Position numbers and translations under genes: made by a program
Source of the DNA: Streptomyces aurantiacus
Lineage (GTDB): Bacteria; Actinomycetota; Actinomycetes; Streptomycetales; Streptomycetaceae
DNA length: 64,000 bases
Assembly (NCBI RefSeq): GCF_027107535.1
Contig: NZ_CP114283.1
Location: forward strand, 9,114,001 to 9,178,000
Reading direction: 5' to 3'
In this document: one piece after another, positions 56,026 through 63,919 of the stretch
How the letters are laid out: each line of letters begins with the position of its first letter
Numbering within the stretch: position 1 is the stretch's first letter
Notes under the pieces: model-generated
Seen by the model: the letters and a program-made list of their open reading frames with translations, nothing else
What the model was told of the DNA's origin: nothing
The model's database searches: none

Positions 56026-56377
56026 CGGTTCCTGTCAGGTTTGTGTGCTCGGCCGACATGGGTATGGCCTGGGCGTACCCCCGGCTCACAGAGTTCGGGG
56101 GTGTGCCGGGCGCGACGCCCCGACCGGACCCTTCCGTGACATCCGGTCGAGCAGGCTGCACGGGCCCGGCACACCTAGTATCGGATTCCTGAATTGTTCA
56201 GAGGTCCGAAGAGTGCGCGGTTCCCGCGTCTCGGGTTTCCGGGAGTGCACGGTTTCCGGGTACGGACATGCCGCAGCGCCCGGCGACAATGGATACGTCA
56301 TCGGGCACCGCGGCATTTCATTGCGCCGAACCGCTCGTTTCGCCTCAGGTCAGAAAGCGATCAGAGTGTGACGGGCG
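56026..56377. other. Intergenic carD/ispD with a two-stem structure
   Basis: At 56101-56174, GTGTGCCGGG pairs with CCCGGCACAC (10-base stem), enclosing CGACCGGA/TCCGGTCG (56121-56149). It lies 76 bases upstream of ispD and may be its leader or the carD terminator. No gene is seen. Confidence 0.55.
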
Positions 56378-56860
56378 TCAGGACGCGAGGACCTCGTCGA
56401 GCAGGGCCTCGGCCTTGTCCTCGTTCGTGTTCTCCGCGAGGGCGAGCTCGCTCACCAGGATCTGGCGGGCCTTGGCGAGCATGCGCTTCTCGCCGGCGGA
56501 GAGTCCACGCTCGCGCTCACGACGCCACAGGTCACGGACTACCTCCGCCACCTTGATGACATCGCCGGAGGCGAGCTTCTCAAGATTTGCCTTGTAACGA
56601 CGGGACCAGTTCGTGGGCTCCTCGGCGTACGGCGCGCGCAGCACCTCGAAGACCCGGTCCAGCCCTTCCTGACCGACCACATCACGTACGCCGACGAACT
56701 CCGCATTGTCCGCTGGCACACGCACTGTCAGATCACCCTGGGCGACCTTCAGCACCAAGTAGGTCTTGTCCACGCCTTTGATCTGGCGAGTTTCGATAGC
56801 CTCGATCAGCGCGGCCCCGTGATGGGGATAGACCACGGTGTCGCCAACCTTGAACGTCAT
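56378..56860 (-). CDS. carD: CarD-family RNA polymerase-binding regulator
   Basis: 160 residues. The N-terminal Tudor-like RNAP-interaction domain is [20 protein letters not shown] and [20 protein letters not shown]. The C-terminal helical DNA-binding part has [17 protein letters not shown] and the conserved [17 protein letters not shown] with the key tryptophan. CarD stabilises open complexes at rRNA and many other promoters. Length and order match mycobacterial CarD, which also lies beside ispD. Confidence 0.97.
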   Translation of the reverse strand: MTFKVGDTVVYPHHGAALIEAIETRQIKGVDKTYLVLKVAQGDLTVRVPADNAEFVGVRDVVGQEGLDRVFEVLRAPYAEEPTNWSRRYKANLEKLASGDVIKVAEVVRDLWRRERERGLSAGEKRMLAKARQILVSELALAENTNEDKAEALLDEVLAS

Positions 56861-57505
56861 GTGACAGGTACCCCTTCCGTGGCTATCCAGAGTAACACGG
56901 AAACTGCGGGTTCTGAATGGCGTTTTCGCAGGTCAGGGCACATCTCGGGGCTTGACAATCGCAACAGGAACGTGCTGCGAAGGGGCGGCGGAAGACGGTA
57001 TTCGCAGGTCGGAGCGGCTCTCCGAGCGGGGCGAAACGCGCACGTTACAACATCCAGGAGGCCCGCTCACGTGCCTGAACGTCCGGATTTGTCGGGTTCC
57101 GGGGGCCGATCCTCCGCTACTCCGTTCGGTGCACGGAGTCACGTACGAGACGAATCCGGAATTGATCACGCGGGCCGGAGATCGCCCGAAGATCAATTTC
57201 TCGGACCGCCGTGCATTCCTTACGGGAAATCCGCAAGTCCGCGCCGGAGGCTTACCGAGGGCTCTTATGTGAAAGACGGACGAGCGCGTGGCCCATCAGG
57301 TCCATGGAGTGTGCATGTACAGCGCGTGACGTGAGTGACGGGCAGAACGAGAACCGGCGTCCGGCCGTGCCCGAGGAGCCCTAGAGGCGGGTCGGGTGCG
57401 GCGGCACGGGAACGGCTCGGTAACCTAAGGCCGCTGACAGACCCTTAGAGCGGCTTTACACAGGAGCCGCTCTGCTTCGCCCACGTTCAAGGAGTTGCCG
57501 CCGCC
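56861..57505. other. Gene-poor divergent region carD / lipoprotein
   Basis: 645 bases. Small plus-strand frames (around 56952-57272 and 56819-57334) lack codon bias and ribosome binding sites. AT-richer parts (57160-57240) and a hairpin AGAGCGGCT-N9-AGCCGCTCT (57447-57473) are present; the hairpin ends 32 bases before the lipoprotein start and may be a leader structure. Confidence 0.55.
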
Positions 57506-58195
57506 GTGAGCAGCAGCCTTCGACGCGGCGCCCTCGCCGCCGCCGCCATCGCGTTCTCGATCGCCTCGCTCGCCGCCTGCGGTGCCGGCAACAAGGCCCA
57601 GACCCTGGAGGTCAAGCCGGACAACGCCGCCGTCAGTGTCGGCGACATCAAGATCCAGAACGCCGTGGTCATCACCCAGGCCGAACTGGAGTCGACGGGA
57701 CCGGCCGTGGTCTCCGCGACGCTGTTCAACAGCGGGTCGACCGCCCAGACCCTGGAATCCGTCACGGTCGAGGGCATCGACCGGCCCGCGAAGCTCAAGC
57801 CCGCCAAGGGCTCGGGGAAGGTGACCGTCCCGGCCGGCGGTTCGCTGATCCTCGGTGGCAAGGACAATGCCTCCGCCGTGCTGGAGAGCAGCCGCGAGGC
57901 CTTCAAGGACGGCGACGCGCAGCCGGTCACCTTCACCTTCAGCAAGACGGGTGCCGTGAAGCTGGAGGCGTTCGTCGTGCCGGCCGAGGGCTACTACTCC
58001 GACTGGGGCCCGACCGAGGCCCCGGCCGCGCCGAGCACCGAGCCCTCGGCGTCCACGCCGGAGTCCGGCGCGGCGTCCGGGTCGCCCTCCGGGAGCGCCT
58101 CGGGCCAGGCCGAGGAGTCGGGCGAGGCGGGCGCCAAGCCCACGGACGCGGCGTCGGCGAGCGCGTCGTCCTCGCAGCCGGCCGCGGGCCACTGA
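57506..58195 (+). CDS. Putative lipoprotein (DUF461-like)
   Basis: 229 residues from GTG at 57506. The signal peptide (AAAAIAFSIASLAAC) ends in lipobox LAAC. The mature beta-rich domain has VSVGDIKIQNAVVITQAELE and TVPAGGSLILGGKDNASAVL, resembling the DUF461 lipoproteins near phoP in streptomycetes. The last 60 residues are Ser/Ala/Pro/Glu-rich and disordered. It may handle metal or cell-wall substrates; not established. Confidence 0.85.
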   Translation: MSSSLRRGALAAAAIAFSIASLAACGAGNKAQTLEVKPDNAAVSVGDIKIQNAVVITQAELESTGPAVVSATLFNSGSTAQTLESVTVEGIDRPAKLKPAKGSGKVTVPAGGSLILGGKDNASAVLESSREAFKDGDAQPVTFTFSKTGAVKLEAFVVPAEGYYSDWGPTEAPAAPSTEPSASTPESGAASGSPSGSASGQAEESGEAGAKPTDAASASASSSQPAAGH

Positions 58196-58211
58196 GCGGC
58201 CCACTGCCACC

Positions 58212-58231
58212 GTTCTCCCGTACGGGAGAAC
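58212..58231. promoter_or_regulatory. 20-base perfect palindrome
   Basis: GTTCTCCCGTACGGGAGAAC, with no loop, 17 bases after the lipoprotein stop and upstream of the terminator. It is more like a protein-binding site than a terminator. Confidence 0.5.
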
Positions 58232-58244
58232 CGCGTACGAGCGC

Positions 58245-58291
58245 ATGACGAAGGGCGGGACCCCGTTTCCGGGAGTCCCGCCCTTCGTCAT
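58245..58291. terminator. Bidirectional terminator between lipoprotein gene and phoP
   Basis: ATGACGAAGGGCGGGAC pairs with GTCCCGCCCTTCGTCAT, a perfect 17-base stem around 13 bases, between convergent genes. Confidence 0.92.
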
Positions 58292-58320
58292 GACCCCTGT
58301 GAGCGGGAGAGGCGGTCGGT

Positions 58321-59001
58321 CTACGGCTCGAACTTGTATCCCAGGCCGCGGACCGTCACCAGGTAGCGGGGCGCACCGGGGTCCGGCTCGATCTTCGCCC
58401 GCAGGCGCTTCACGTGGACGTCCAGCGTCTTGGTGTCACCGACGTAGTCGGCGCCCCACACCCGGTCGATGAGCTGCATACGGGTCAGGACGCGGCCCGC
58501 GTTGCGCAGGAGCATCTCCAGGAGGTCGAACTCCTTGAGCGGGAGGTCGACCTTGGAGCCGGAGACGGTGACCACGTGGCGGTCGACGTCCATACGGACC
58601 GGACCGGCCTCCAGCGCGGCCGGGCTGACCTCCTCCGGCTCGCCGCGGCGGCGCAGGACGGCCCGGATACGGGCGACCAGCTCACGCGACGAGAAGGGCT
58701 TGGTCACGTAGTCGTCGGCTCCTATCTCCAGCCCCACGACCTTGTCGATCTCGCTGTCCTTGGCGGTGACCATGATCACCGGGACGTTCGAACGGCTGCG
58801 CAGCTGGCGGCACACCTCGGTGCCGGGCAGCCCGGGCAGCATCAGGTCGAGGAGGACGAGATCGGCGCCGTTGCGCTCGAACTCGTCGAGACCGTCGGGC
58901 CCGGTGGTCGCGATGGCGACCTCGAAGCCCTCTTTGCGGAGCATGTAGGACAGGGCGTCGGAGAAGGACTCCTCGTCCTCGACGACGAGCACTCGGGTCA
59001 C
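58321..59001 (-). CDS. phoP: Phosphate response regulator
   Basis: 226 residues from GTG at 59001. The receiver domain has acidic VVEDEESF, the phosphoacceptor Asp52 in LVLLDLMLPGLPG and Lys101 in YVTKPFSS. The OmpR-type winged helix has LPLKEFDLLEMLLRNAGRVL and TLDVHVKRLRAKIEP. It binds PHO boxes under low phosphate. It overlaps the end of phoR (GTGA), so the two are co-translated. Confidence 0.96.
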   Translation of the reverse strand: MTRVLVVEDEESFSDALSYMLRKEGFEVAIATTGPDGLDEFERNGADLVLLDLMLPGLPGTEVCRQLRSRSNVPVIMVTAKDSEIDKVVGLEIGADDYVTKPFSSRELVARIRAVLRRRGEPEEVSPAALEAGPVRMDVDRHVVTVSGSKVDLPLKEFDLLEMLLRNAGRVLTRMQLIDRVWGADYVGDTKTLDVHVKRLRAKIEPDPGAPRYLVTVRGLGYKFEP

Positions 59002-60326
59002 GGAAGGACCTCCGGGGAGGAAAAGGGTTCGTACGGGGATGAGACGGTGGTCGTCCCGTCGGTCTGACCGGTCTCGTCGTCTTCGTCGAGGCCGGGTGTC
59101 CGGTCGTCGGTCTGCCGGTCGCGGGCCGGGCCCGCCTCCGGCAGCCGCAGGGTGAAGGTGGAGCCCTGACCCTCGGAACTCCACACCGTGACCTCCCCGG
59201 CGTGCGAGGCGGCCACGTGCTTGACGATCGCGAGCCCCAGCCCCGTACCGCCTGTGGCGCGGGAACGGGCCGGGTCGACGCGGTAGAAGCGCTCGAAGAC
59301 ACGCTCCTTGTCCTTGTCGGAGATGCCGATGCCCTGGTCGGTCACGGCGATCTCGATGAGGTCTCCGCCGGGTGTGGTCACCCGGCGCGCGGCTATGCCG
59401 ACCCGGGTGCGGGCGGGCGAGTAGTTGACGGCGTTCTCCACCAGGTTGCCCAGCGCGGCGGCCAGCTGACCCCGGTTGCCCCAGATGCTCAGATCGGCGG
59501 TGCCGCCCGCCCGCCGCCCGCCGCCGTCCGGATCCAGTCCTTCGGGCGGCCTCATGTTCGAAGCCATGGTGATCTGCTTGGCTCCGGCCTGGTGGCGGCA
59601 GCGGTCGATCGCCTCGGCGACCAGTTCGTCGACGCGTACGGGCTCGGCGTCCTCCAGCGGATCGTCGTTCTGGACCCTGGAGAGGTCGATGAGCTCCTGT
59701 ACGAGGTTGGTGAGGCGGGTGGCCTCGATCTGCATCCGCCCGGCGAAGCGCTCCACGGCCTCCGGGTCGTCCGAGGCGCCCATGACGGCCTCGGAGAGCA
59801 GGGAGAGCGCGCCGACCGGGGTCTTGAGCTCGTGGCTGACGTTGGCGACGAAGTCGCGTCGAACCGCCTCGATCCGGCGGGCCTCGGTGAGGTCCTCGAC
59901 CAGGAGCAGTACGAGCCTGGAGCCGAGCGGCGCCACCCGGGCGGACACGGCGAGGGCGTCGCCCCGGCCGGTGCCCCGCCGGGGCAGATCCAGCTCGACC
60001 TGGCGTATCTCACCGTCCCTGCGGGTGTCACGGGCCATCTGGATCATCGGCTCGACGGCCAGTTTCCCGCCGCGCACAAGGCCGAGGGCGTACGCGGCCG
60101 AGCTGGCCTTGACCACGGCGTCGGCCTCGTCGAGCACGACGGCGGAGGAGCGGAGCACGGACAGGACCGTGTCCACTCCCGGCGGCAGGACCGGGTCCGT
60201 GTGCAGGGAGGTGCGGGTGGGGCGCTTCTGTTCCCGCTCGCTCCAGCGGAACGCCAGCACGGCGATGGCGCCGGTGAGCACACCGGCGATCGCTGCCGCT
60301 GCGGCGACCGCCGCGTTCACGTCCAT
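58998..60326 (-). CDS. phoR: Phosphate sensor histidine kinase
   Basis: 442 residues. One N-terminal membrane segment (AAAAAIAGVLTGAIAVLAF, about 9-27), a PAS-like region, then the H-box FVANVSHELKTPVGAL with His165. The N-box is NLVENAVNYSPAR, the G boxes are VTDQGIGISDKDKERVF and GGTGLGLAIVKHVAASH. A long acidic, disordered tail of about 45 residues follows the kinase domain. It phosphorylates PhoP; PhoU encoded divergently is its usual brake. Confidence 0.95.
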   Translation of the reverse strand: MDVNAAVAAAAAIAGVLTGAIAVLAFRWSEREQKRPTRTSLHTDPVLPPGVDTVLSVLRSSAVVLDEADAVVKASSAAYALGLVRGGKLAVEPMIQMARDTRRDGEIRQVELDLPRRGTGRGDALAVSARVAPLGSRLVLLLVEDLTEARRIEAVRRDFVANVSHELKTPVGALSLLSEAVMGASDDPEAVERFAGRMQIEATRLTNLVQELIDLSRVQNDDPLEDAEPVRVDELVAEAIDRCRHQAGAKQITMASNMRPPEGLDPDGGGRRAGGTADLSIWGNRGQLAAALGNLVENAVNYSPARTRVGIAARRVTTPGGDLIEIAVTDQGIGISDKDKERVFERFYRVDPARSRATGGTGLGLAIVKHVAASHAGEVTVWSSEGQGSTFTLRLPEAGPARDRQTDDRTPGLDEDDETGQTDGTTTVSSPYEPFSSPEVLP

Positions 60327-60399
60327 GGCTCCAGGTTAGGCACGCCGTACGCCCGGGTCACAGCCGTACGAGGGTGGACTCGAACACTCGTCGCCCAGA

Positions 60400-60514
60400 G
60401 TTCACCCTGGGGACCGTGCTGGTTCACTTCGTACGAGCGGGCAGGGCACCCTTTCCACCGGGGAGGGGAGACGGCGTCGCCCAGAGTTCACCTGGGTGCC
60501 GGTGATGGTTCATT
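60400..60514. promoter_or_regulatory. PHO boxes in the phoR / phoU region
   Basis: GTTCACC (60400) and GTTCACT (60422), and GTTCACC (60486) and GTTCATT (60508), form two sets with 22 bases between repeats, two 11-base units. Each set lies in a larger repeated context (GTCGCCCAGAGTTCACC). PhoP binding here would control both phoRP and phoU. Confidence 0.85.
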
Positions 60515-60615
60515 TGAGGGGTCGGAAACCGACGCGTTCAGGCCGGACCGTGGGAGCGTGGGGTTCACGAGCCCCTGTGAGCCCCCCGAAGCAGACGTAG
60601 GAAAGGGACATCCTG

Positions 60616-61293
60616 ATGCGGGACGCGTACCACGAGGAACTTGACTCGATCGGCGAGGGCCTGGTCGAGATGGCCCGCCTTGTCGGGTCGGCGATCGGTC
60701 GCGCCACGACGGCGATCCTCGACTCCGACCTGAAGCTCGCGGAGAGCGTGATCGCGGCCGACCAGAAGGTCGACGATCTCCAGCACGACCTCGAGGCTCG
60801 GGCGATAGCCCTGCTGGCGCGGCAGCAGCCCGTCGCCACGGACCTGCGGATCGTCGTCACCTCGCTCCGTATGTCCGCCGACCTGGAGCGCTCCGGCGAC
60901 CTCGCCCAGCACGTGGCGAAGCTGGCGCGGCTGCGGTTCCCGGAGCGCGCCATTCCGCATGACCTGCACGCCACGATCCTGGAGATGGGCCAGCTCGCAC
61001 AGCGGCTCATGGCCAAGGCGGCGGAGGTCATCGTCACCAAGGACGTCGACCTCGCCCTCCAGCTGGAGCAGGACGACGACGCGATGGACCTCCTCCACCG
61101 CACGCTCTTCCAGCACCTCCTGGACGACCGCTGGAAGCACGGCATCGAGACGGCGGTGGACGTGACGCTGCTGGGCCGCTACTACGAGCGGTTCGCGGAC
61201 CACGCGGTGTCGGTGGCGAACCGGGTGGTGTTCCTGGTGACCGGCGAACACGCCGACGGTCTCCAGACCACACCGCAGGTCGAAGGGGCGTAG
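60616..61293 (+). CDS. phoU: Phosphate signalling regulator PhoU
   Basis: 225 residues, all helical in two repeats. The metal-binding motifs are ESVIAADQKVDDLQ and, in the second half, FADHAVSVANRVVFL with EQDDDAMDLLHR. RIVVTSLRMSADLERSGDLA is also typical. It links the Pst transporter to PhoR and keeps the Pho response off when phosphate is plentiful. No pst genes are in this window. Divergent from phoRP over PHO boxes. Confidence 0.95.
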   Translation: MRDAYHEELDSIGEGLVEMARLVGSAIGRATTAILDSDLKLAESVIAADQKVDDLQHDLEARAIALLARQQPVATDLRIVVTSLRMSADLERSGDLAQHVAKLARLRFPERAIPHDLHATILEMGQLAQRLMAKAAEVIVTKDVDLALQLEQDDDAMDLLHRTLFQHLLDDRWKHGIETAVDVTLLGRYYERFADHAVSVANRVVFLVTGEHADGLQTTPQVEGA

Positions 61294-61488
61294 GCCTCCG
61301 GGCCCTGGGCCGGGCAGGCGGTCGGGGCGCGGGCGGGCGGGCGAGCACCGCGTTCGCCGCGGCTCGTGCCGCCCGTATGGGGGGCGCGAGGCTTTCCCGC
61401 AGGGGCGTACGAGCCTCTGTGCGCCGTTGATGCGCCCGACCTGGTGGGCATGCAATGGGCGTAGGCACAAGCCTTCGAGGAGGGACCC

Positions 61489-61641
61489 ATGGCTGATTCC
61501 CCCACCACGCCCGACCCGACCCAGGAGCGCGAGACGCAGCAGCCCGCCGAGATCAAGAGCCTGCCGCTCTTCGGCGCCTGCGGCTGCGGCTCGGGCTGCG
61601 GATGCGGGTGCCAGTCCGGCAACCCCTGCCAGTGCGGCTGA
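61489..61641 (+). CDS. Small cysteine-rich, metallothionein-like peptide
   Basis: 50 residues starting at ATG 61489 after a strong GAGGAGGG. The first 30 residues are polar, with many Pro, Thr, Gln and Glu. The last 20 (GACGCGSGCGCGCQSGNPCQ then CG) contain seven cysteines in CxC and CxxxC spacing, as in metal-binding metallothionein-like peptides. No aromatic residues follow. A terminator lies 108 bases downstream. Metal binding is inferred from cysteine spacing only. Confidence 0.75.
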   Translation: MADSPTTPDPTQERETQQPAEIKSLPLFGACGCGSGCGCGCQSGNPCQCG

Positions 61642-61748
61642 CGCGCCGCAGCGAGAAGTGACGCCGTACGACACCGGCGTGCCACCGCGGTAACCATTGA
61701 GGTAGCCACCGAGATGTGGCGTGCGAACCGCGGCACACGACCGCGAAC

Positions 61749-61773
61749 GGGCCCCGCTTCAGGTGCGGGGCCC
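61749..61773 (+). terminator. Terminator after the Cys-rich peptide
   Basis: GGGCCCCGC, a seven-base loop, then GCGGGGCCC followed by TTTCGCTT. Confidence 0.88.
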
Positions 61774-61961
61774 TTTCGCTTGCTGCTCCCTGCGCGGGTG
61801 ACCGGCTGACCGGATTGCGCGCGCACTGCCCGCGCACCCGCTTCAGGTTCGCGGCCCGTCCGTGCCGCATCGAGCCGGGGCACATGCGGCAAGAGCCGCT
61901 ACCGAGGTTTCATTTCGTAGCGCATCGGGCTTCAACCCGAGGAGCATGTCAAAGTGCTGCC

Positions 61962-62507
61962 GTGACAGGCTCTCCGCGACGCCCACTGTTGTTCCTCGAT
62001 GTCGACGGACCACTCATCCCGTTCGGGGCGGCGCCACACCAGTACCGGACGTATCCGACCGGTCCCGAGCGGTGGGAAAGCGGCTCGAATCCGCTGCTGG
62101 CCAGGATCGATCCCGAGCTCGGGCCCCGGCTGGCAGCGCCGCCGTGCGAGCTGGTCTGGGCCACGACATGGATGGCCGACGCGAACGAGTGCGTCGCGCC
62201 ACGCCTGGGCCTCCCCCAACTGCCCGTGGTGACCTGGCCGGATCCGTCCGACATGGACGAACGGGACGAGCGGGACGAGCGGAACGGCTTGCACTGGAAG
62301 ACCCGGGCCCTCGTCGACCTGGCAGCCGGCCGCTCGTTCGCCTGGGTCGACGACGAGATCACCGAAACGGACCGGGCCTGGGTCTCCGCCCACCACGAAG
62401 GGCACGCGCTGCTCCACCGCGTCGATCCGCGCCAGGGCCTCGGCGATCCGGACTTCGTCGCCCTCGACACGTGGCTGCGGCGGGCGGCCGGCCGGGGCGA
62501 CATGTGA
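61962..62507 (+). CDS. HAD-like hypothetical protein
   Basis: 181 residues from GTG at 61962. LLFLDVDGPLIPFG carries the DxD of HAD motif I. CELVWATTWMADANECVAP resembles motif II (Thr), and FAWVDDEITETDRAWV resembles the acidic motif IV. The protein is short and lacks a clear cap. The same frame is open further upstream but without a ribosome binding site. Substrate unknown. Confidence 0.75.
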   Translation: MTGSPRRPLLFLDVDGPLIPFGAAPHQYRTYPTGPERWESGSNPLLARIDPELGPRLAAPPCELVWATTWMADANECVAPRLGLPQLPVVTWPDPSDMDERDERDERNGLHWKTRALVDLAAGRSFAWVDDEITETDRAWVSAHHEGHALLHRVDPRQGLGDPDFVALDTWLRRAAGRGDM

Positions 62508-62540
62508 CGAAAGCTTGTGGGCCGCGGGTTCAGAGTGGTT

Positions 62541-62605
62541 GTGGGCGTGGGCTTGGGCGTGGGCGTGGCTGTTGTCGGTATCGGTATCGGTATCGGTATC
62601 GGTGT
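62541..62605. repeat. Simple-sequence repeats
   Basis: GTGGGCGTGGGC-type repeats (62541-62568) are followed by about five copies of TCGGTA (62575-62605, the last imperfect). They lie between two genes, about 35-65 bases beyond the HAD-like stop. Confidence 0.8.
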
Positions 62606-62627
62606 CGTTGCCTTTGCCGGCCTCGGA

Positions 62628-63209
62628 TCACAGGCCGTCCGGTGTGGAACGTCGGCGGCCTGCCCAGAGGGGGAGCCACCTGCGCCAGGTGCGCCGGGTA
62701 CGCCGGGTGTCGAGAATGCGGTCGTGGATGTACGTGTGGGGCAGCGCGGCCGACCGATGGGCGAGTTCCTCGAACGCCGAGAGATAGGAACTGTCACTTC
62801 CTCGCAGCTCGCGTTCTCGTTCCACGTACGGCTGGGCGGCCCTCCAGACGTCACGGATCCGGTGACGCAGGACCGGAAGGAACAAGTCCTCGTCCACGAG
62901 ATGGAAGATGGTCAGGGTGGCGAAGGACTGGTAGTAGTACACGACGTTGCAGAAGGCCGCCTTCGCCTCACCGGGAAGCCCGCGCACCCCCTCGGCGGGG
63001 TCGTGTTCCTGCCGAAGCTGGTTGCACACGTAGTCGTGCTGGTCGTGAAACGTGGCCGCCCGGAACTCGTCCAGCAGGTTGATCATCGCCTGGATGTTGT
63101 TCACGTGCCGGCTGATCCGCGTCTGCCGGACACTGATCCAGGTGGGAACAGCGATGGCGACCACGGCGATGACGACCGGCAACACGTTGATGAGGAACGC
63201 CTTGAGCAT
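62628..63209 (-). CDS. Membrane-anchored hypothetical protein (DUF4760-like)
   Basis: 193 residues. One N-terminal transmembrane helix (FLINVLPVVIAVVAIAVPTW, about 5-24) and a helical cytosolic part with ISRHVNNIQAMINLLDEFRA and FCNVVYYYQSFATLTIFHLV. The tail is basic (RRTRRTWRRW). This matches small actinobacterial DUF4760-like proteins of unknown role. Confidence 0.75.
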   Translation of the reverse strand: MLKAFLINVLPVVIAVVAIAVPTWISVRQTRISRHVNNIQAMINLLDEFRAATFHDQHDYVCNQLRQEHDPAEGVRGLPGEAKAAFCNVVYYYQSFATLTIFHLVDEDLFLPVLRHRIRDVWRAAQPYVERERELRGSDSSYLSAFEELAHRSAALPHTYIHDRILDTRRTRRTWRRWLPLWAGRRRSTPDGL

Positions 63210-63304
63210 CCGCTCAAGCTAGGCAGGAGCCGCATCCGACAAGCCGGATGCGCACAACTGGCCCCTTCCTGTCCGCTTTTGCAGGGAGTGCGTCGCTACT
63301 GAGC

Positions 63305-63367
63305 CGAGGCACGAACAAGCCCCCTACCAGCGGACAACCCGCAGGTAGGGGGCTTGTTCGTGCCTCG
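63305..63367. terminator. Very long perfect hairpin
   Basis: A 24-base perfect stem, CGAGGCACGAACAAGCCCCC plus TACC, around a 15-base loop, then the exact complement. It ends one base from a minus-strand TAA stop at 63368-63370, so it most likely terminated a minus-strand gene. Confidence 0.85.
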
Positions 63368-63457
63368 TTACTTCTTCTTGCCCTGGGTCTGGCGGGCCCG
63401 TTTTTCGCCCCTGGTCAGCGAACCGCGCACCCCAACTGACCTGCGGTTGGATGGTCA
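63368..63457 (-). pseudogene. Possible 3' remnant of a minus-strand gene
   Basis: A minus-strand frame ending TAA at 63368 reads LTRGEKRARQTQGKKK at its end, a lysine-rich C-terminus like that of a real protein, but upstream it meets a stop codon after about 30 residues. With the terminator just downstream, it looks like the end of a gene whose body was lost. Low certainty. Confidence 0.3.
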
Positions 63458-63858
63458 TTGCCGGTCGTTGAAACTCGCAGGTCAGAGCCGGCTGCAGGGG
63501 GTCAACAGGCGCTATCGACGCAACCGACGGCATCAACCGTCGCAAATCGGGCGGAGTGGCGGCCGGCCGGGCTGCCGACCGGGCTACTGGCCACTGGCCA
63601 CCTTGCCACTAGCCAGTTGAAGCGGCTCATCAGCCAGTAGCGAGCCTGCGAGACGTCTGGCTTGCCAGTAGCCAGTAGGCAGTAGCCCTCAAAGATCCGC
63701 TGTGTCGGCGGTCAGTGGGAATTCCCCAGCGGCGGCCCCTTGGCGGGGAGCGAACTGGCCGCCGGTGGTCACTCTGCGTTCCCGGATGGCTCGTCGTTCT
63801 TGATCGGTCCCGGCGGCAGCCAGGGCCTGGCTCCGGTGGCACCTGGATGGGGTTGTTG
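63458..63858. repeat. Gene-free edge with GCCAGTAG repeats
   Basis: GCCAGTAG occurs at 63633, 63664 and 63671, GGCAGTAG at 63678, and its complement in GCTACTGGC at 63582. TTGCCACTAGCCAGTT (63603) and TTGCCAGTAGCCAGTA (63663) are 60 bases apart. No gene with codon bias is seen. Confidence 0.6.
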
Positions 63859-63879
63859 CACATGCCGTAGCGGCATGTG
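63859..63879. promoter_or_regulatory. Palindromic operator candidate of the MerR-like gene
   Basis: CACATGCCG-TAG-CGGCATGTG, perfect 9-base arms, 41 bases before the ATG at 63920. Confidence 0.5.
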
Positions 63880-63919
63880 GTGGGGTCGGGGCATCACAGC
63901 ACGAAAGGCTCTGTCTGCG

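Noticed and set aside
53077..56139. 1020-codon plus-strand frame opposite cysS, ispF and ispD
   Set aside because: Shadow of strongly supported minus-strand genes.
56952..57334. Small plus-strand frames in the carD/lipoprotein gap
   Set aside because: Low third-position GC, no ribosome binding site and no recognisable motif.
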